59,610 bases of DNA from Marseilla massiliensis (GTDB lineage Bacteria; Bacteroidota; Bacteroidia; Bacteroidales; Bacteroidaceae), in NCBI RefSeq assembly GCF_016899855.1, contig NZ_JACJJG010000009.1, forward strand, positions 1 to 59,610, read 5' to 3'. The position numbers and the translations under genes are program-made. Of the stretch, positions 7,427-19,698 are shown in pieces; position 1 is the first letter of the stretch; each line of letters starts with the position of its first letter. Under the pieces are notes generated by a model. The model was given only the letters and a program-made list of their open reading frames with translations, was not told the DNA's origin and searched no databases.

Positions 7427-9205
7427 TTATTCAACGACTATCATCGTCCAGTATTTCAGCGACGGAAGGGTGAACGTCACCTCGCCGTTGGCCTGGCTGA
7501 AAGGCAACTCCTGGATGGCACCGCCGAGCCAATCGGGCGACGCTACCCACACCTTGTTTACCTTAGCGCTGGCCTTCAGGCGCAGCGGCAGGCCCTCTAT
7601 GAGGCGCGGCTCGGGCATGGTGCCCTGCATGTCACGCCAACTAAGGTTGTCGGCGTCCATGAAGTTGAGCAGATGTATGACCTTCCTGTCGCCCACCTGG
7701 CGCGCAAACGTGGTAACGCTGCCCAATGCCGGCGGCCACGCCGCTACCTGCACGTCGCCCGACGAGGTGAGGCCGGCCTCGGTGACGGTGCCTCCGTCAC
7801 GCAGCAGATTCTGGTAGGCCGTCATAAAGTCGTAGTATCTCACGATGGCGTCGCGCAGCTCCTGGCTCATCGCAAGGCTGTTGTTGGGGAAGTACTCACG
7901 GCAAAGCATGTGGTCGCCAAGTTCAAGGTGGGAGCCGCCCAGGGCGAACATCACTGCGTCGGTAAGCAACACTCCCGGCGTGTTGAACTCTCCCGACTCC
8001 TTGCCGTAGTTCATGTAGGCGGCAAACACGGTGTTGAGCTGGTGGCGGCCGTATAGGTCGTTGTCACGGATGACGTCATACAGGTTGCTGAACTGGCTCT
8101 CGCTGTCCCACATCTCGTTGTAGAGGAAGTCGACGTTGCCCGTCAGCGCTATCGAGTAAGTGCCGTAACCGCTCACCGCGTTCATTACGAGGCGCTTGTC
8201 GGGGTGGCGCTCCTTCATCGCGTCGATGAACGAGGTAAAGCCGCGTTGCAGGTTAGCCTTGCCGCCGTCGTAGGCGTAACGGTCGCCACGGTTGCCCAAC
8301 TGGTCAATCTGGTAGCCGTCGAAGTCGAAGCTGGCGTACACGTCGTCGTTCCTGTCGGCTATGTACTGCTGCCACTCTTGGTTGGCAGGGTCAACGAGGA
8401 AGATGTCGCTCTTCCATGTATCCGGCAGGTCGTGCTTGTCCTTAGAGGCATGGCGTGTGTCGGTAAAGAGATACCATCCATCCTTCACCCCGTCCGCGGC
8501 CGCGTCTGACAGGGCGCCGTAGCACAGGTTATAGAACATGGTTTTCATTCCGTAAGAGTGCTGCACGTCGATGTATTTCTTGATTACGGAGGTGTAGACG
8601 TCACGGTTGGCAATGTCCTTATACACCTCGTCGAGGTTGTCGCGCGTGCCTCCCAGCGGCCAGTGGTGCTTGTTGTGCCAGTCCTGGAACTGCACTCCGT
8701 TGATATGACAGCGGTTAAGGAAGGCCATCTCCTGCTCTATCACTCCGTCTACGGTCTTCGTCGCGTCGAACGTAGCCACGAAGCCGTATCGCGGGAAGCG
8801 TGTCCAGTCGCTCGAGACGTCAACGCCTATCGTGCCGAGCACGGTTTCCGAGCCGTCGCTCTCGGTGCGGTAAACGTCCACGAGATAACCCGTAAAGTCG
8901 GGCTCGGGCGCCGTCCAAGTCCACGTAGAGCCGCTCAGGGCCTGCTCGCCCACCACCTCTGACTGCTTGCGGTAACGCACCTTGGCGTCTGCCGGAACAT
9001 TGCCGTCGATGGCAAATGTCACCGTCTCGCCGGGCTTATAGCACACCTTGTCAGTAGAAAGATTGAGTGTCAGGCCGTCGTTAACCTTCACCACGTCGGT
9101 AACTCCGCCCGTAATGTTAGGCTCGGGCGCTGCCGTTGCGTTGTCGTCATCGCTGCATGACCATAGCGCCAGCAGCATAATGGCAGAATAGATATATTTT
9201 CTCAT
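7427..9205 (-). CDS. GH66 endo-dextranase, lipoprotein
   Basis: Hydrolyses internal alpha-1,6 bonds of dextran, probably at the cell surface. Seen: lipoprotein signal with LWSC and Cys17 followed by SDDDN, the acidic pattern associated with surface export in Bacteroides; an Ig-like N-terminal domain (about 25-130); then a TIM barrel with nucleophile Asp301 in FDGYQIDQLGNRG and acid/base Glu364 in LYNEMWDSE. The 63-residue gap between them is close to that in characterised GH66 dextranases. A C-terminal beta domain follows from about 490. It is the last gene of the SusC/D/E operon, 4 bp after the SusE-like gene. Cyclodextran-forming GH66 enzymes carry an extra CBM35 insertion that I do not see, so plain dextranase is preferred. 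Confidence 0.92.
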   Translation of the reverse strand: MRKYIYSAIMLLALWSCSDDDNATAAPEPNITGGVTDVVKVNDGLTLNLSTDKVCYKPGETVTFAIDGNVPADAKVRYRKQSEVVGEQALSGSTWTWTAPEPDFTGYLVDVYRTESDGSETVLGTIGVDVSSDWTRFPRYGFVATFDATKTVDGVIEQEMAFLNRCHINGVQFQDWHNKHHWPLGGTRDNLDEVYKDIANRDVYTSVIKKYIDVQHSYGMKTMFYNLCYGALSDAAADGVKDGWYLFTDTRHASKDKHDLPDTWKSDIFLVDPANQEWQQYIADRNDDVYASFDFDGYQIDQLGNRGDRYAYDGGKANLQRGFTSFIDAMKERHPDKRLVMNAVSGYGTYSIALTGNVDFLYNEMWDSESQFSNLYDVIRDNDLYGRHQLNTVFAAYMNYGKESGEFNTPGVLLTDAVMFALGGSHLELGDHMLCREYFPNNSLAMSQELRDAIVRYYDFMTAYQNLLRDGGTVTEAGLTSSGDVQVAAWPPALGSVTTFARQVGDRKVIHLLNFMDADNLSWRDMQGTMPEPRLIEGLPLRLKASAKVNKVWVASPDWLGGAIQELPFSQANGEVTFTLPSLKYWTMIVVE

Positions 9206-9209
9206 CGTT

Positions 9210-10703
9210 TCATTGTTTTGCTATTGTTATTGTTTCGGTTAGCTGGTTAAGCGTTATGGTGTACGTTCCGGCCTCGGCAATGCGCCATTTCTGGTCGATG
9301 TCGTTCACGTTCACGTCGATGTATTGTGCCTTGAAGTCGTCGTCGGACTTGTCGATGAAGAGCATTTTCTCCTCTGTTCCCGTCGGCTCCGCGCCGTTTA
9401 CCGCCGGCATGAACCATGCTCCCATCCAGTCGCTCTGCCTGTCGCACGTGAATTTCAGCTCTCCCGCGTTGAGCGTTCCGCTCCATGTCATGACGTAAGG
9501 GTTGGACGAATCACGCGTCATCGCCACCGCATCGTCGAGCGACCAGCCGCCGGGAGCGGCGTCGCCAACCAGCCATACAGTCTTATATGGCGTGAACTCG
9601 CGCATCATCATGCGCTCCTTTCCCGAGCGTATGTCAACGCATATCTTGTAAGCACGGCCCGTCTCGTCGGCGTTAAGGAACCATTTGTTGTCGGGATCGA
9701 AGCCCGGCACAAACTCCATCGACGTGTCCGTGTAGGGCGCGTTGGGCTGGGTTGCCTTATACATGTTCTCCCAACTGCCGCTCATCGTGCCGAACTTAAA
9801 CTCTCTTCCAACCGTAAACTCTCGGCCATAGCGGAAGAGGAACGGGTCGAGCGGGTCCTGGGCCATCTCGTCAAAGCCCCATCCGTTCTCGTCGCCCACG
9901 AAGTAAAGATGGTCGTAAGCGGGCCTTACGCCGTCAGACTTTACGCATGTAGTCTCTCCGGTCAGCAGGTTAGCCGTCACGGTATATGCGTGGCCTTCGG
10001 TTATCTCGAACAGGTTGTCGGGCTCGTCGGCAGTCGTACGCAGTACGAGCGAGCCGTCCTCGCCCCGGTTGTAAGACGGAAGCTCCGCCCCGAGAGTGGT
10101 TATGAACTTGTACGTTCCGGCCTTCAAGTCGCCCGTATAGGTAAACTCGCCGTTGTCCGTACGAGTCATTTCCGTCGCGAGAGACAGGTCGGTACCGCCA
10201 TCAGTGGCCGTACCCGTGAGGTAAAGCGTGGCAGACACGGGCTCGTATGTCGTCACGCTGAATGATGTCTCGGCAGTCTGCACGTCGTAAACACCCGCCA
10301 CCGTTGCCGTAATACGGGCCTCAACGTCATAACGGTTGTCGGCCTTTACGCCGAAGTTAGTCCTGAGCAGGTCGTTAAGTTGCTCTTGCGTGGCTGTCCA
10401 GGTGTATTCCTGCGTCACGCCGTCAGCGGCAACATACGACGCGGCAAATCCCGTTCCGGCCTCAGCCAGCTCCAGTTTGTAGGTTATCCGGTTGCCCGTT
10501 CCGTGATTGGTGCCCGTTGTCCATGACAAGGTTACACCCTCGTCGGAGCGCGTAGTCTCCGCCAACGTTATATCAGCAGAACTTGCAGTGAGCGCAAGTT
10601 CGGTCTCGCCTTTGTTCAGTTCGGTATAATCATCATCCACGCACGCGCTCATTACGAAGCAGCCGAGCATGATGACAATCGTTGAAAATATATGTCTTTT
10701 CAT
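9210..10703 (-). CDS. SusE/SusF-like outer-membrane glycan-binding lipoprotein
   Basis: Binds the target glycan at the cell surface beside SusC/SusD and has no catalytic role. Seen: lipoprotein signal (VMSAC, Cys21, then VDDDY, an acidic surface-export pattern); an N-terminal SusE-type domain to about 150 (ITYKLELAEAGTGF); then two similar beta-sandwich modules, one with LYFVGDENGWGF (about 268) and one with VWLVGDAAPGGWSL (about 378), whose tryptophans fit the starch-binding modules of SusE/SusF. Length (497 aa) suits a three-domain protein. It sits 23 bp after susD and 4 bp before the dextranase, so it belongs to the same transcript. In this setting the ligand should be dextran or another alpha-glucan, which is inference from neighbours. 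Confidence 0.88.
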   Translation of the reverse strand: MKRHIFSTIVIMLGCFVMSACVDDDYTELNKGETELALTASSADITLAETTRSDEGVTLSWTTGTNHGTGNRITYKLELAEAGTGFAASYVAADGVTQEYTWTATQEQLNDLLRTNFGVKADNRYDVEARITATVAGVYDVQTAETSFSVTTYEPVSATLYLTGTATDGGTDLSLATEMTRTDNGEFTYTGDLKAGTYKFITTLGAELPSYNRGEDGSLVLRTTADEPDNLFEITEGHAYTVTANLLTGETTCVKSDGVRPAYDHLYFVGDENGWGFDEMAQDPLDPFLFRYGREFTVGREFKFGTMSGSWENMYKATQPNAPYTDTSMEFVPGFDPDNKWFLNADETGRAYKICVDIRSGKERMMMREFTPYKTVWLVGDAAPGGWSLDDAVAMTRDSSNPYVMTWSGTLNAGELKFTCDRQSDWMGAWFMPAVNGAEPTGTEEKMLFIDKSDDDFKAQYIDVNVNDIDQKWRIAEAGTYTITLNQLTETITIAKQ

Positions 10704-10726
10704 CTTGTCTGTATTAAGTTAAAAGA

Positions 10727-12220
10727 TTAATAACCTGGATTCTGCGTCATTAGGGGGTTGGCGTCCATCTCCGTCTGCGGTATAGGGAAGAGCAGACGGT
10801 TCTTCGTGGCGTTGGCCTTTCCTATGCTGTGCAGGAAGTTTACCGCATAGTCGCCATGCTCAAGACGTATCATGTCAAACCAGCGGTGCCCCTCAAAGGC
10901 CAGCTCAATGCGGCGTTCGTGGATTATCTTCTCGCGCATCTCCTCCTGTGTAAGGCCCGACACGTCGGCAAGCCCGGCCCTTTTGCGCACCTGGTTAAGC
11001 GGAGCGGCAGCCTCGTCGGTCAGTCCCTGCTCGTTAAGAGCTTCTGCCTCCATCAGCAATACGTCGGCATAACGGTAGATGACGAAGTTTGCCGGAGAGG
11101 TGTTGAACTCGGGAGATACAGACTTGGGAACAAGGAACTTGCGCACGTTATACCCCGTGTTGGAGTATGAGCTGCTGTATTCCTTGCCGTCGAAAGGCGG
11201 GCAACCCTGGTAAAAGACTGTCATGTCTTTACGCAGGTCGCCTTCCTCGTACTGGTCGACAAACTCCTGCGTAGGTAAGTTCCATCCGTAACTGCCGGCA
11301 ACAAAGTCGGAGTTACGCGGCCCCATAAACGTAGACAGCCATGAGGATTGCGGGTTATTGCCCCAGAAGTCGTACTCCGTGTCGCCGCTGTACTGCACCT
11401 CAAACAGAGATTCCGGACCGTTGTTGACCGTCGCGTCGAAGTTTTCCTCATAGGGATATTGCGACAAGTCATAGCCCATAGCCGTTATTTGGCGGCACAG
11501 TTCCACCACGTCGCCGTAATAATCATGGTTGTCCGGCGCCAGCGTAAGGTAGATGTCGGCCATCATTGCCATAGCGGCCTCACGGCAGGCACGCCCCTTG
11601 TCGTCGTCTGAATAGTCGGCTTTGGCCGGCAAACGGTTGATACCCTCCTGGCAATCCTTGATTATCTGTTCGTAAACTTCTTCCTTGGTGTTGCGGGCAA
11701 TGGCCGTATTGTCACCCGGATTGAAAGGTTCGAGACGCAAAGGCACGCCTCCGAAGAGCCTTACAAGAATGTAATAATAATGCGCACGAAGGAAATATGC
11801 CTCGCCGAGACTTTGGCTTCTCACCTCTTCCGACAGTCCCGAAGCACTATTCAGGTCACGTATCACAGTGTTGCACTGGCCTATACCCACCCACGGAGAG
11901 CGCCAAAGATACAGCGCCATGGCGTTGTCCGTCTGGGTGATGAAGTTCGATGCCTGCACGGTTTCAAGTCCGTCAGTGCCACCTCCCGCGCCAACCTCGC
12001 TGTTGCCGGCCACGATGTCGAGCGTCCATATGCGCTGGTTGTACATGTTTGAGGACTGTAGCGTACGGTAGCAGCCAAGCGTCAGGGCCTTGGCTACATC
12101 GTCGGTCATGGTTGTCTCGGGGTCAAGCGTATTGTGCGGAGACAGGTCGAGGAAATCGGAACACGACGACATGGCCACCGCCGTGATACCTGCCAATATG
12201 ATGTTTCTTATCGTTTTCAT
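10727..12220 (-). CDS. SusD-like glycan-binding lipoprotein (RagB/SusD family)
   Basis: Surface lid of the SusC transporter that captures oligosaccharides. Seen: lipoprotein signal with MSSC at residues 17-20 followed by SDFLD, helical TPR-like core with YFLRAHYYYILVRLFGGVP near 143, and the family C-terminal signature ERRIELAFEGHRWFDMIR near 440, followed by FPIPQTEMDANP close to the end. The 497-aa length is typical. It starts 14 bp after the susC stop, as in nearly all such pairs. Ligand specificity is not visible in the sequence; the flanking GH66 and GH97 point to alpha-glucan. Confidence 0.94.
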   Translation of the reverse strand: MKTIRNIILAGITAVAMSSCSDFLDLSPHNTLDPETTMTDDVAKALTLGCYRTLQSSNMYNQRIWTLDIVAGNSEVGAGGGTDGLETVQASNFITQTDNAMALYLWRSPWVGIGQCNTVIRDLNSASGLSEEVRSQSLGEAYFLRAHYYYILVRLFGGVPLRLEPFNPGDNTAIARNTKEEVYEQIIKDCQEGINRLPAKADYSDDDKGRACREAAMAMMADIYLTLAPDNHDYYGDVVELCRQITAMGYDLSQYPYEENFDATVNNGPESLFEVQYSGDTEYDFWGNNPQSSWLSTFMGPRNSDFVAGSYGWNLPTQEFVDQYEEGDLRKDMTVFYQGCPPFDGKEYSSSYSNTGYNVRKFLVPKSVSPEFNTSPANFVIYRYADVLLMEAEALNEQGLTDEAAAPLNQVRKRAGLADVSGLTQEEMREKIIHERRIELAFEGHRWFDMIRLEHGDYAVNFLHSIGKANATKNRLLFPIPQTEMDANPLMTQNPGY

Positions 12221-12233
12221 TGTCGTTGATGGT

Positions 12234-15200
12234 TTAGAAGTTAAAGTTCAGTCCGAAACTGAATGTCCGGGAAATAGGATAACGCGAGCTGTCGATACCG
12301 TTAATGTCAACCTCGGGGTCGAAACCTGAGTATGAGGTTATCGTAGCCACATTCTCGCACGAGAACGACAGGCGCAAGCCATGTACCCCAAGACGCGCCA
12401 ACCACTTGTCGGGGAAGTTGTAGGCAAGAGTTATGTTCTTGAGGCGCAGGTACGAGCCGTCCTCAACGAAACGGTCGGACACACGGTTATTGCCGTTCGG
12501 GTCGCCGTAAACTGCACGCGGCATGGAGTTGCTCGTGCCCTCGCCGGTCCAGCGGTTGAGCACATCCGTAGTCTGGTTATATGCCGCCGACATGCCCGTA
12601 AGGTCGATGTTGTTGGCGTTGAATATCTTGTTTCCGGCCACGCCCTGCAAGTAAACAGACAGTTCGAAGCCCTTGTACGACAGAGTATTGTTCATCGAGA
12701 ACAGCCACGTGGGATTAGGATTGCCGAGTACAGTACGGTCATCATCGTTGATTACGCCGTCGTTATTCAGGTCGCGGAAGCGTATGTCGCCGGGCTCTGC
12801 GCCAGCCTGCACGGCATGGTCGTTGACCTCCTGCTGGTTCTGGAATATCCCGTCGGTAACATATCCGTAGAAAACGTTGATGGGATAGCCGTTGGCCAGC
12901 ATTGTGACGTACGAGTTGTTGATTTGGTTGATGTAGTAAGGCACGTCGCTGTTGAGGTCCTTTATCTTGTTGCGGTTGTACGTCGCGGTGATACTTGTTT
13001 CCCAACGCAGGGGCTTCTCGATGTTTACGGTGCGCAGACTCAGCTCTACGCCCTTGTTGCTTACCCGCCCGGCATTGGTGTATGTAGTTGAAGTATCCTC
13101 GAAACCGGAGGTAATCGGTATGGAGGCTTTAACGAGCATGTCGCGCGTTTCCTTAAGATACGCGTCGATGGAGAGAATCACTCGCGAGCGCCACAGCGAC
13201 AGGTCAACGCCGATGTTGGTCTGGGCAACCTCCTCCCAGTGAATGTACGGGTTGGCGAGAGCAGCCGAATACAGCGCCGTCTGGGTGCTTCCGGCTATGC
13301 CGAGGGGATACACGCTGGTGTTGTATTGCGCCAGATAGCCATAGCTGCCGACGCTGGCCTGGCTACCGGTAACGCCGTAGCCTACGCGTACCTTGAGGTC
13401 GTCAACGATGGTGTTCTTGGGGAACCACTTTTCCTCCGACAAGCGCCATGCCAAAGACACGGAGGGGAATGTACCCCAACGGTGCTTCGGACCGAACTTG
13501 CTCGAGCCGTCGCGGCGCACCGTAGCGGTAAGAAGGTAGCGGTTCTTGTACGAATAATTCAGTCGGGCCATATACGAGAGGAGGGCCCACTCGGTCATGT
13601 TACCGAGTATGGAGTACATCTTCTCGCCGTTGTCAAACTCGTGAACGTTGTCAAACTGGAACACGTTTTTCTGCGCGTTGTAGTAATCGTAATCGTTCCA
13701 TTGCGCCGACATACCGGCCATGAGGCTTATGTTGTGGTCGTCGGCGATGGTGTAGTCGAACAGGAAGTAGTTGTCCCAAAGGTACGTGAACGACTTGTTC
13801 GTACTCTTGTACCTTGTGCTTTCCTCCACGGGAGTTGGCTTCCAGTCGTATGCCGGAGTAAAGCTGTCGTCAAACCAGAACTTGGCGTCATAGCCGAAAG
13901 TGCTGCGGAACTTAAGCCATTTGGCAAAAGTAATCTCCGCCGTGATATTGGCCAGGAAGTTGTAGCCGTTGGTCTTGCTTGTGTTGAGCTCGGTAGGGCC
14001 GATCGGGTTGCGTGTACTTCCGTACCAAAGGGCGTTGCCCTCGGGGCCGCTCCATGAGCCGTCGGCCTCCTTGACGGGGAATACCGGCAGCGCCTTCATG
14101 GCATCGCCGATGTTGTACGAGCCCTGTTTCTTCTCGTCGGCGCTGAAGGTGAGGTTGTTGGAGAACTTGAGCCACTTGGTAACCTGCGCGTCGGTGTTAG
14201 CCTGGAAGGTAAAGCGGCGGTAGCCTACGCTCTCCACTATGCCCGACTGGTCAAGGAATCCGCCGGAGATATAGTAGTGCGACTTGTCGTTGCCGCCCGA
14301 ATAACTTACGGTGTAATTCTGCATTATGCCCGTACGGAACAGCTCGTCCATCCAGTCCGTTCCGGCTCCGAGGCTGGCAGGGTCGGCAAACTCGGGGTTC
14401 GGGGTGTTGCCGCTGTTGAGCATCATGTCATTGTTGAGCGCCGCGTATTGCGAGGCGTTGAGCAGGTCAGGAACGTTAGTGGCGTTCTGTATAGACACGT
14501 TGGCCGAGACGGACAGCGTGCTCTTGCCCTCTGAGCCGCGCTTGGTGGTAATCATGACCACGCCGTTGGCTCCGCGCGAGCCGTAGATGGCCGTTGCCGA
14601 AGCGTCCTTGAGCACGTCGAGGCGGTCGACGTCGGCCATGTTGATGGCGTTAAGGCCGAGGTCGGTAGGCACGCCGTCGATTACCACGAGAGGGTCGCAG
14701 TTGTTGATGGAGCCGAGACCTCGGATTTTCACCGACACGTTGTCGCCGGGCTTGCCGGCGTCAACTATCTGCACGCCGGAGATTTTTCCCTGTATGGCCT
14801 GGCCTATGTTGTTTACGGACGAGTTGTTGATGTCCTTGCTTCCGAGCGAGGCTACGGAGCCGGTAAGGTCGCTCTTCTTCATCGTACCGTAGCCGACGAC
14901 CACCAGTTCGTCGAGCATCTCGTTGTCTTCCCTAAGCACTATGTCGACCACGGAGCGCCCGCCGACGGCCACCTCCTGGGTGGCGAAGCCTATGTACGAC
15001 ACCTGGAGCGTGGCGTCGGCCGGGGCGTTGATGGCGTAACGGCCGTCCATGTCGGTAATGGTGGCGGCCGCAGCATCGCCGCCTTTCACTTTTACGGTAG
15101 CCCCGATGACGGTCTCACCCTTGTCGTCGGTAACGGTACCGCTCACCTTCTGCTGCTGGGCAAAGGCCGACAGGGGCACGAACATCCCGAGGATGACGGC

Positions 15201-15239
15201 CAGCAGCAGCGTAGTAAATGTTCTGTTTAATCCGTTCAT
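12234..15239 (-). CDS. SusC-like TonB-dependent outer-membrane transporter
   Basis: Imports alpha-glucan oligosaccharides across the outer membrane using TonB energy, paired with the next gene's SusD. Seen: cleavable signal ending SAFAQQQ at about 29; carboxypeptidase-like N-terminal domain (VSGTVTDDKGETVIGATV); TonB-box region DELVVVGYGTMKKSDLTG near 112; plug with IRGLGSINNCDPLVVIDGVP and GSRGANGVVMITTK; a 22-strand barrel ending in FSFGLNFNF. Length 1001 aa is normal. Only the ATG at 15239 gives a proper signal peptide. No TAnnTTTG box lies directly upstream; array C is at 15339-15447, so transcription may come from the GH97 promoter or a regulator-dependent site. Confidence 0.95.
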   Translation of the reverse strand: MNGLNRTFTTLLLAVILGMFVPLSAFAQQQKVSGTVTDDKGETVIGATVKVKGGDAAAATITDMDGRYAINAPADATLQVSYIGFATQEVAVGGRSVVDIVLREDNEMLDELVVVGYGTMKKSDLTGSVASLGSKDINNSSVNNIGQAIQGKISGVQIVDAGKPGDNVSVKIRGLGSINNCDPLVVIDGVPTDLGLNAINMADVDRLDVLKDASATAIYGSRGANGVVMITTKRGSEGKSTLSVSANVSIQNATNVPDLLNASQYAALNNDMMLNSGNTPNPEFADPASLGAGTDWMDELFRTGIMQNYTVSYSGGNDKSHYYISGGFLDQSGIVESVGYRRFTFQANTDAQVTKWLKFSNNLTFSADEKKQGSYNIGDAMKALPVFPVKEADGSWSGPEGNALWYGSTRNPIGPTELNTSKTNGYNFLANITAEITFAKWLKFRSTFGYDAKFWFDDSFTPAYDWKPTPVEESTRYKSTNKSFTYLWDNYFLFDYTIADDHNISLMAGMSAQWNDYDYYNAQKNVFQFDNVHEFDNGEKMYSILGNMTEWALLSYMARLNYSYKNRYLLTATVRRDGSSKFGPKHRWGTFPSVSLAWRLSEEKWFPKNTIVDDLKVRVGYGVTGSQASVGSYGYLAQYNTSVYPLGIAGSTQTALYSAALANPYIHWEEVAQTNIGVDLSLWRSRVILSIDAYLKETRDMLVKASIPITSGFEDTSTTYTNAGRVSNKGVELSLRTVNIEKPLRWETSITATYNRNKIKDLNSDVPYYINQINNSYVTMLANGYPINVFYGYVTDGIFQNQQEVNDHAVQAGAEPGDIRFRDLNNDGVINDDDRTVLGNPNPTWLFSMNNTLSYKGFELSVYLQGVAGNKIFNANNIDLTGMSAAYNQTTDVLNRWTGEGTSNSMPRAVYGDPNGNNRVSDRFVEDGSYLRLKNITLAYNFPDKWLARLGVHGLRLSFSCENVATITSYSGFDPEVDINGIDSSRYPISRTFSFGLNFNF

Positions 15240-15338
15240 GTGTTTATTGTTTAAGGTTTTATGTTTTTTATATGATTATTCTGGGGCGTAATGGTCATGG
15301 CACGGCGGCATTCCAAACCGCCGCCGCAAGTCTGCTTA

Positions 15339-15447
15339 TAACCCGTTGATATCCAGGCGGTTTGCGAAAGGCCGTGTTTCAGCCTGCGAAAGGTGGCCTT
15401 TCAGCTTCCAAAAGACGGCCTTTCATCGCCTGAAAGGCCATCTTTCG
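15339..15447 (+). repeat. Quadruple-palindrome array C
   Basis: Palindromes at 15365-15381, 15387-15403, 15409-15425 and 15431-15447. The leader TAACCCGTTGATATCCA is at 15339-15355, its core 19 bp before the first palindrome. It fills part of the 315-bp gap between GH97 and susC. The remainder holds a short CGGCGG/CCGCCG stem at 15303-15326 and nothing else recognisable. Confidence 0.93.
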
Positions 15448-15554
15448 CAAAGCGTCCGGCCGACCATGAGGTAATTAATAGGCCCAATTGGCCCGATAAG
15501 CAGAATAGAACGCAGGCAGAACCGGTGTATTCTTCACTCTTAGTTACCGGCTCT

Positions 15555-17726
<2,172 letters not shown>

Positions 17727-17784
17727 TTAAAGTTGATGTTTTGTCGTTCCCGATCAATGGGCCAAAAGGCAAAAGTTTTCATTG

Positions 17785-17823
17785 CAAAATTAAACAAAAC
17801 AAATCCCGATTTTCCCCGATTTT
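17785..17823 (-). promoter_or_regulatory. GH97 promoter: -7 box and 10-bp-spaced direct repeats
   Basis: On the minus strand 17792-17785 reads TAATTTTG. Just upstream, over the -33 region, CCCGATTTT (plus-strand sense) occurs at 17805-17813 and again at 17815-17823, exactly 10 bp apart. Direct repeats on one DNA face abutting the promoter are a plausible operator for the neighbouring SusR-like activator. The -7 box is well supported; operator function is inference. Confidence 0.55.
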
Positions 17824-17908
17824 GCCCAAAAAGTAGTAGAAAACGAGGCCTTGTTTTTCGTAAAGCACTATATATCAACACCTTACATAAAATACTATAA
17901 AATAAAAA

Positions 17909-17934
17909 AGTAGGGCTTTTGAAAGTCCTACTTA
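17909..17934 (-). terminator. Terminator hairpin of the SusR-like gene
   Basis: AAGTAGG and CCTACTT form a stem around GCTTTTGAAAGT, 62 bp past the regulator's stop codon, followed on the minus strand by a T-rich tract. It separates the regulator from the GH97 promoter. Confidence 0.65.
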
Positions 17935-17995
17935 TAGCTTTTCAGGCCCTTCCGGGCTCCACGCAAACCGCCGGACGGCATAAAATCAACCGTCA

Positions 17996-19633
17996 TTAAT
18001 CATGCTTTTCATCGTCAATACTGCCGTCATCCTCAACCAGTCCGATTTTCATAACCTCGTCGTCAAATTTCTCACGGTCGCCGATGGCACCATTACGGAA
18101 CTTCACCCGATAGTTGTAAATCGTGGTAACGGAATATCTGAGGAAGTGGGCAATCTTCGTACTGCTGCTTATCCCGAGACGCACAAGCGCGAAGATACGC
18201 AGCTCGGTGTTGAGTTTCTCGCCCGGCTTTAGGTGTGTGCGGAACTCGGGCTGCAACAAGTTATTGAACTCTTCGACAAAATTCGGGAACAGTTTTAGGA
18301 ACGAATCGTCAAAATGAGCATAAAAGTCTTTCAGCTCGTTGTCGATGAACGACGTTGAACGGATTTCGTCATACAGGTCTGCCGCCTTTCCCTTGGACGC
18401 CACTTTCTGCAAATGCTTCCTGTACTTGTCCATCTTGTCAATATATAACGAACACTGGTCGATGTAATGGGCGATGTACTCCTCCTTGATACGTGAACTC
18501 TCCGCAAGCTCACGGTTGAGCTCCTTCAGCCTTACGTTGGCCTCCTGGGCCAGCCTCGTAGCAGCCGAAACCTTGCGCATCTGCTTCTTGATCAGGATGA
18601 TGGCAATGGCGAGGAATAGCGTAAGAAGTATGATGAAAATCAGCGAACAGACTATAAGGCGACGCTGCCTGTCCAACTGGTGATGGTACGCCTTGTTGAT
18701 AATGGGAAAAGCTTTCTGCACCTCGTATATCCTCCAAAGCGAGTTGCAGGCTGCCGCATCGTCCATGCAGCGCGTCATATAGGCGTAGGCACGGCTGATG
18801 TCGCCCTCGTTATAAAGCAGGACTGCAAGCATACGCAAGGACGTGTACTCACGTATTCCCGACTTTAAATCATTGATTGACGACATGATGAGGTGGCGTT
18901 TCTCGTTCTCAACGTCGCCTTTTCCGGCATACGACATGGCCAGTGAATAATCAAGCAGGGCCTTGTCATGTATGTCGTTGAACTTAGGATAAGCCTCGTT
19001 CAGCGCCTTGATGGCTTCGTCAAAACGCTTATGTACATTGTCCTTATCGGCTTTTACGATAAGATAATTAAACGAACTCGGCGTATTTACAAGCAATATG
19101 GAGTCACGATAGCGGTCGGTCATATCGAAATAATGCTTTTTCGCTGCCGCGTTGCTGCAATTGTCCGTCATCAAACCATAAACCATGCGGTACACATGGT
19201 AATAATATTCTATCTGATAAGCGTTAAGGTCGTCCTTGCTTACGCCGTCGATATAGTCTAAAGCCTCTTTATACATGCCCTGCATTCCGCTCATTTCGGC
19301 CATGTTCATCCGTGCGTCGGCTATATAGTCGCGCCGTCCCATACGCTTGGCCACCTCCAGTTTCTCAACCGAAAAGTACAACGCTGAATCAATATCAAAC
19401 GACCTGTATGCCTCGCGGAGCTTTCCCATTAACTCATAACGCTCCTCGTCCGTGGCGGCATGCCTCAATTTTGATTTCATGCCAGATATTTCGGCCTGCC
19501 TTATTACCATGTATTTGCGGCCTTCCGCTATCGTGCGGTCAAGTTCCTCGAGAAGTACGGACGTATCTTTGTCAGCGGCACGCACGACCAAGGCAAACGC
19601 AATAACGACAAAAAAGAAGCAAAACCTTTTCAT
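17996..19633 (-). CDS. SusR-like membrane-spanning transcriptional regulator
   Basis: Senses sugar outside the inner membrane and activates PUL genes inside, as SusR does for starch. Seen (numbering from ATG at 19633): signal/anchor MKRFCFFFVVIAFALVV, a periplasmic helical TPR-like domain to about 320, one transmembrane segment at about 326-348, a coiled-coil linker, and a cytosolic DNA-binding region with ELRIFALVRLGISSSTKIA and YSVTTIYNYRVKFRN near the end, the DUF6377/SusR layout. Start choice: a -7 box at 19699-19706 lies downstream of the longest possible start (19729), ruling it out. ATG 19669 remains possible, but 19633 gives a clean signal. SusR-type regulators commonly adjoin dextran and starch PULs, matching GH97 and GH66 here. 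Confidence 0.87.
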   Translation of the reverse strand: MKRFCFFFVVIAFALVVRAADKDTSVLLEELDRTIAEGRKYMVIRQAEISGMKSKLRHAATDEERYELMGKLREAYRSFDIDSALYFSVEKLEVAKRMGRRDYIADARMNMAEMSGMQGMYKEALDYIDGVSKDDLNAYQIEYYYHVYRMVYGLMTDNCSNAAAKKHYFDMTDRYRDSILLVNTPSSFNYLIVKADKDNVHKRFDEAIKALNEAYPKFNDIHDKALLDYSLAMSYAGKGDVENEKRHLIMSSINDLKSGIREYTSLRMLAVLLYNEGDISRAYAYMTRCMDDAAACNSLWRIYEVQKAFPIINKAYHHQLDRQRRLIVCSLIFIILLTLFLAIAIILIKKQMRKVSAATRLAQEANVRLKELNRELAESSRIKEEYIAHYIDQCSLYIDKMDKYRKHLQKVASKGKAADLYDEIRSTSFIDNELKDFYAHFDDSFLKLFPNFVEEFNNLLQPEFRTHLKPGEKLNTELRIFALVRLGISSSTKIAHFLRYSVTTIYNYRVKFRNGAIGDREKFDDEVMKIGLVEDDGSIDDEKHD

Positions 19634-19698
19634 ATCAGGCACTTGTATAAGTTTTGGATGTGTCTTCATGGCATACAAACAAAATTCCGATGCAGGCG

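Noticed and set aside
17759..17785. GGCCAAAAGGCAAAAG near the GH97 promoter as an eleventh array
   Set aside because: There is only a single loose resemblance to half a module, no 22-bp repetition and no leader.
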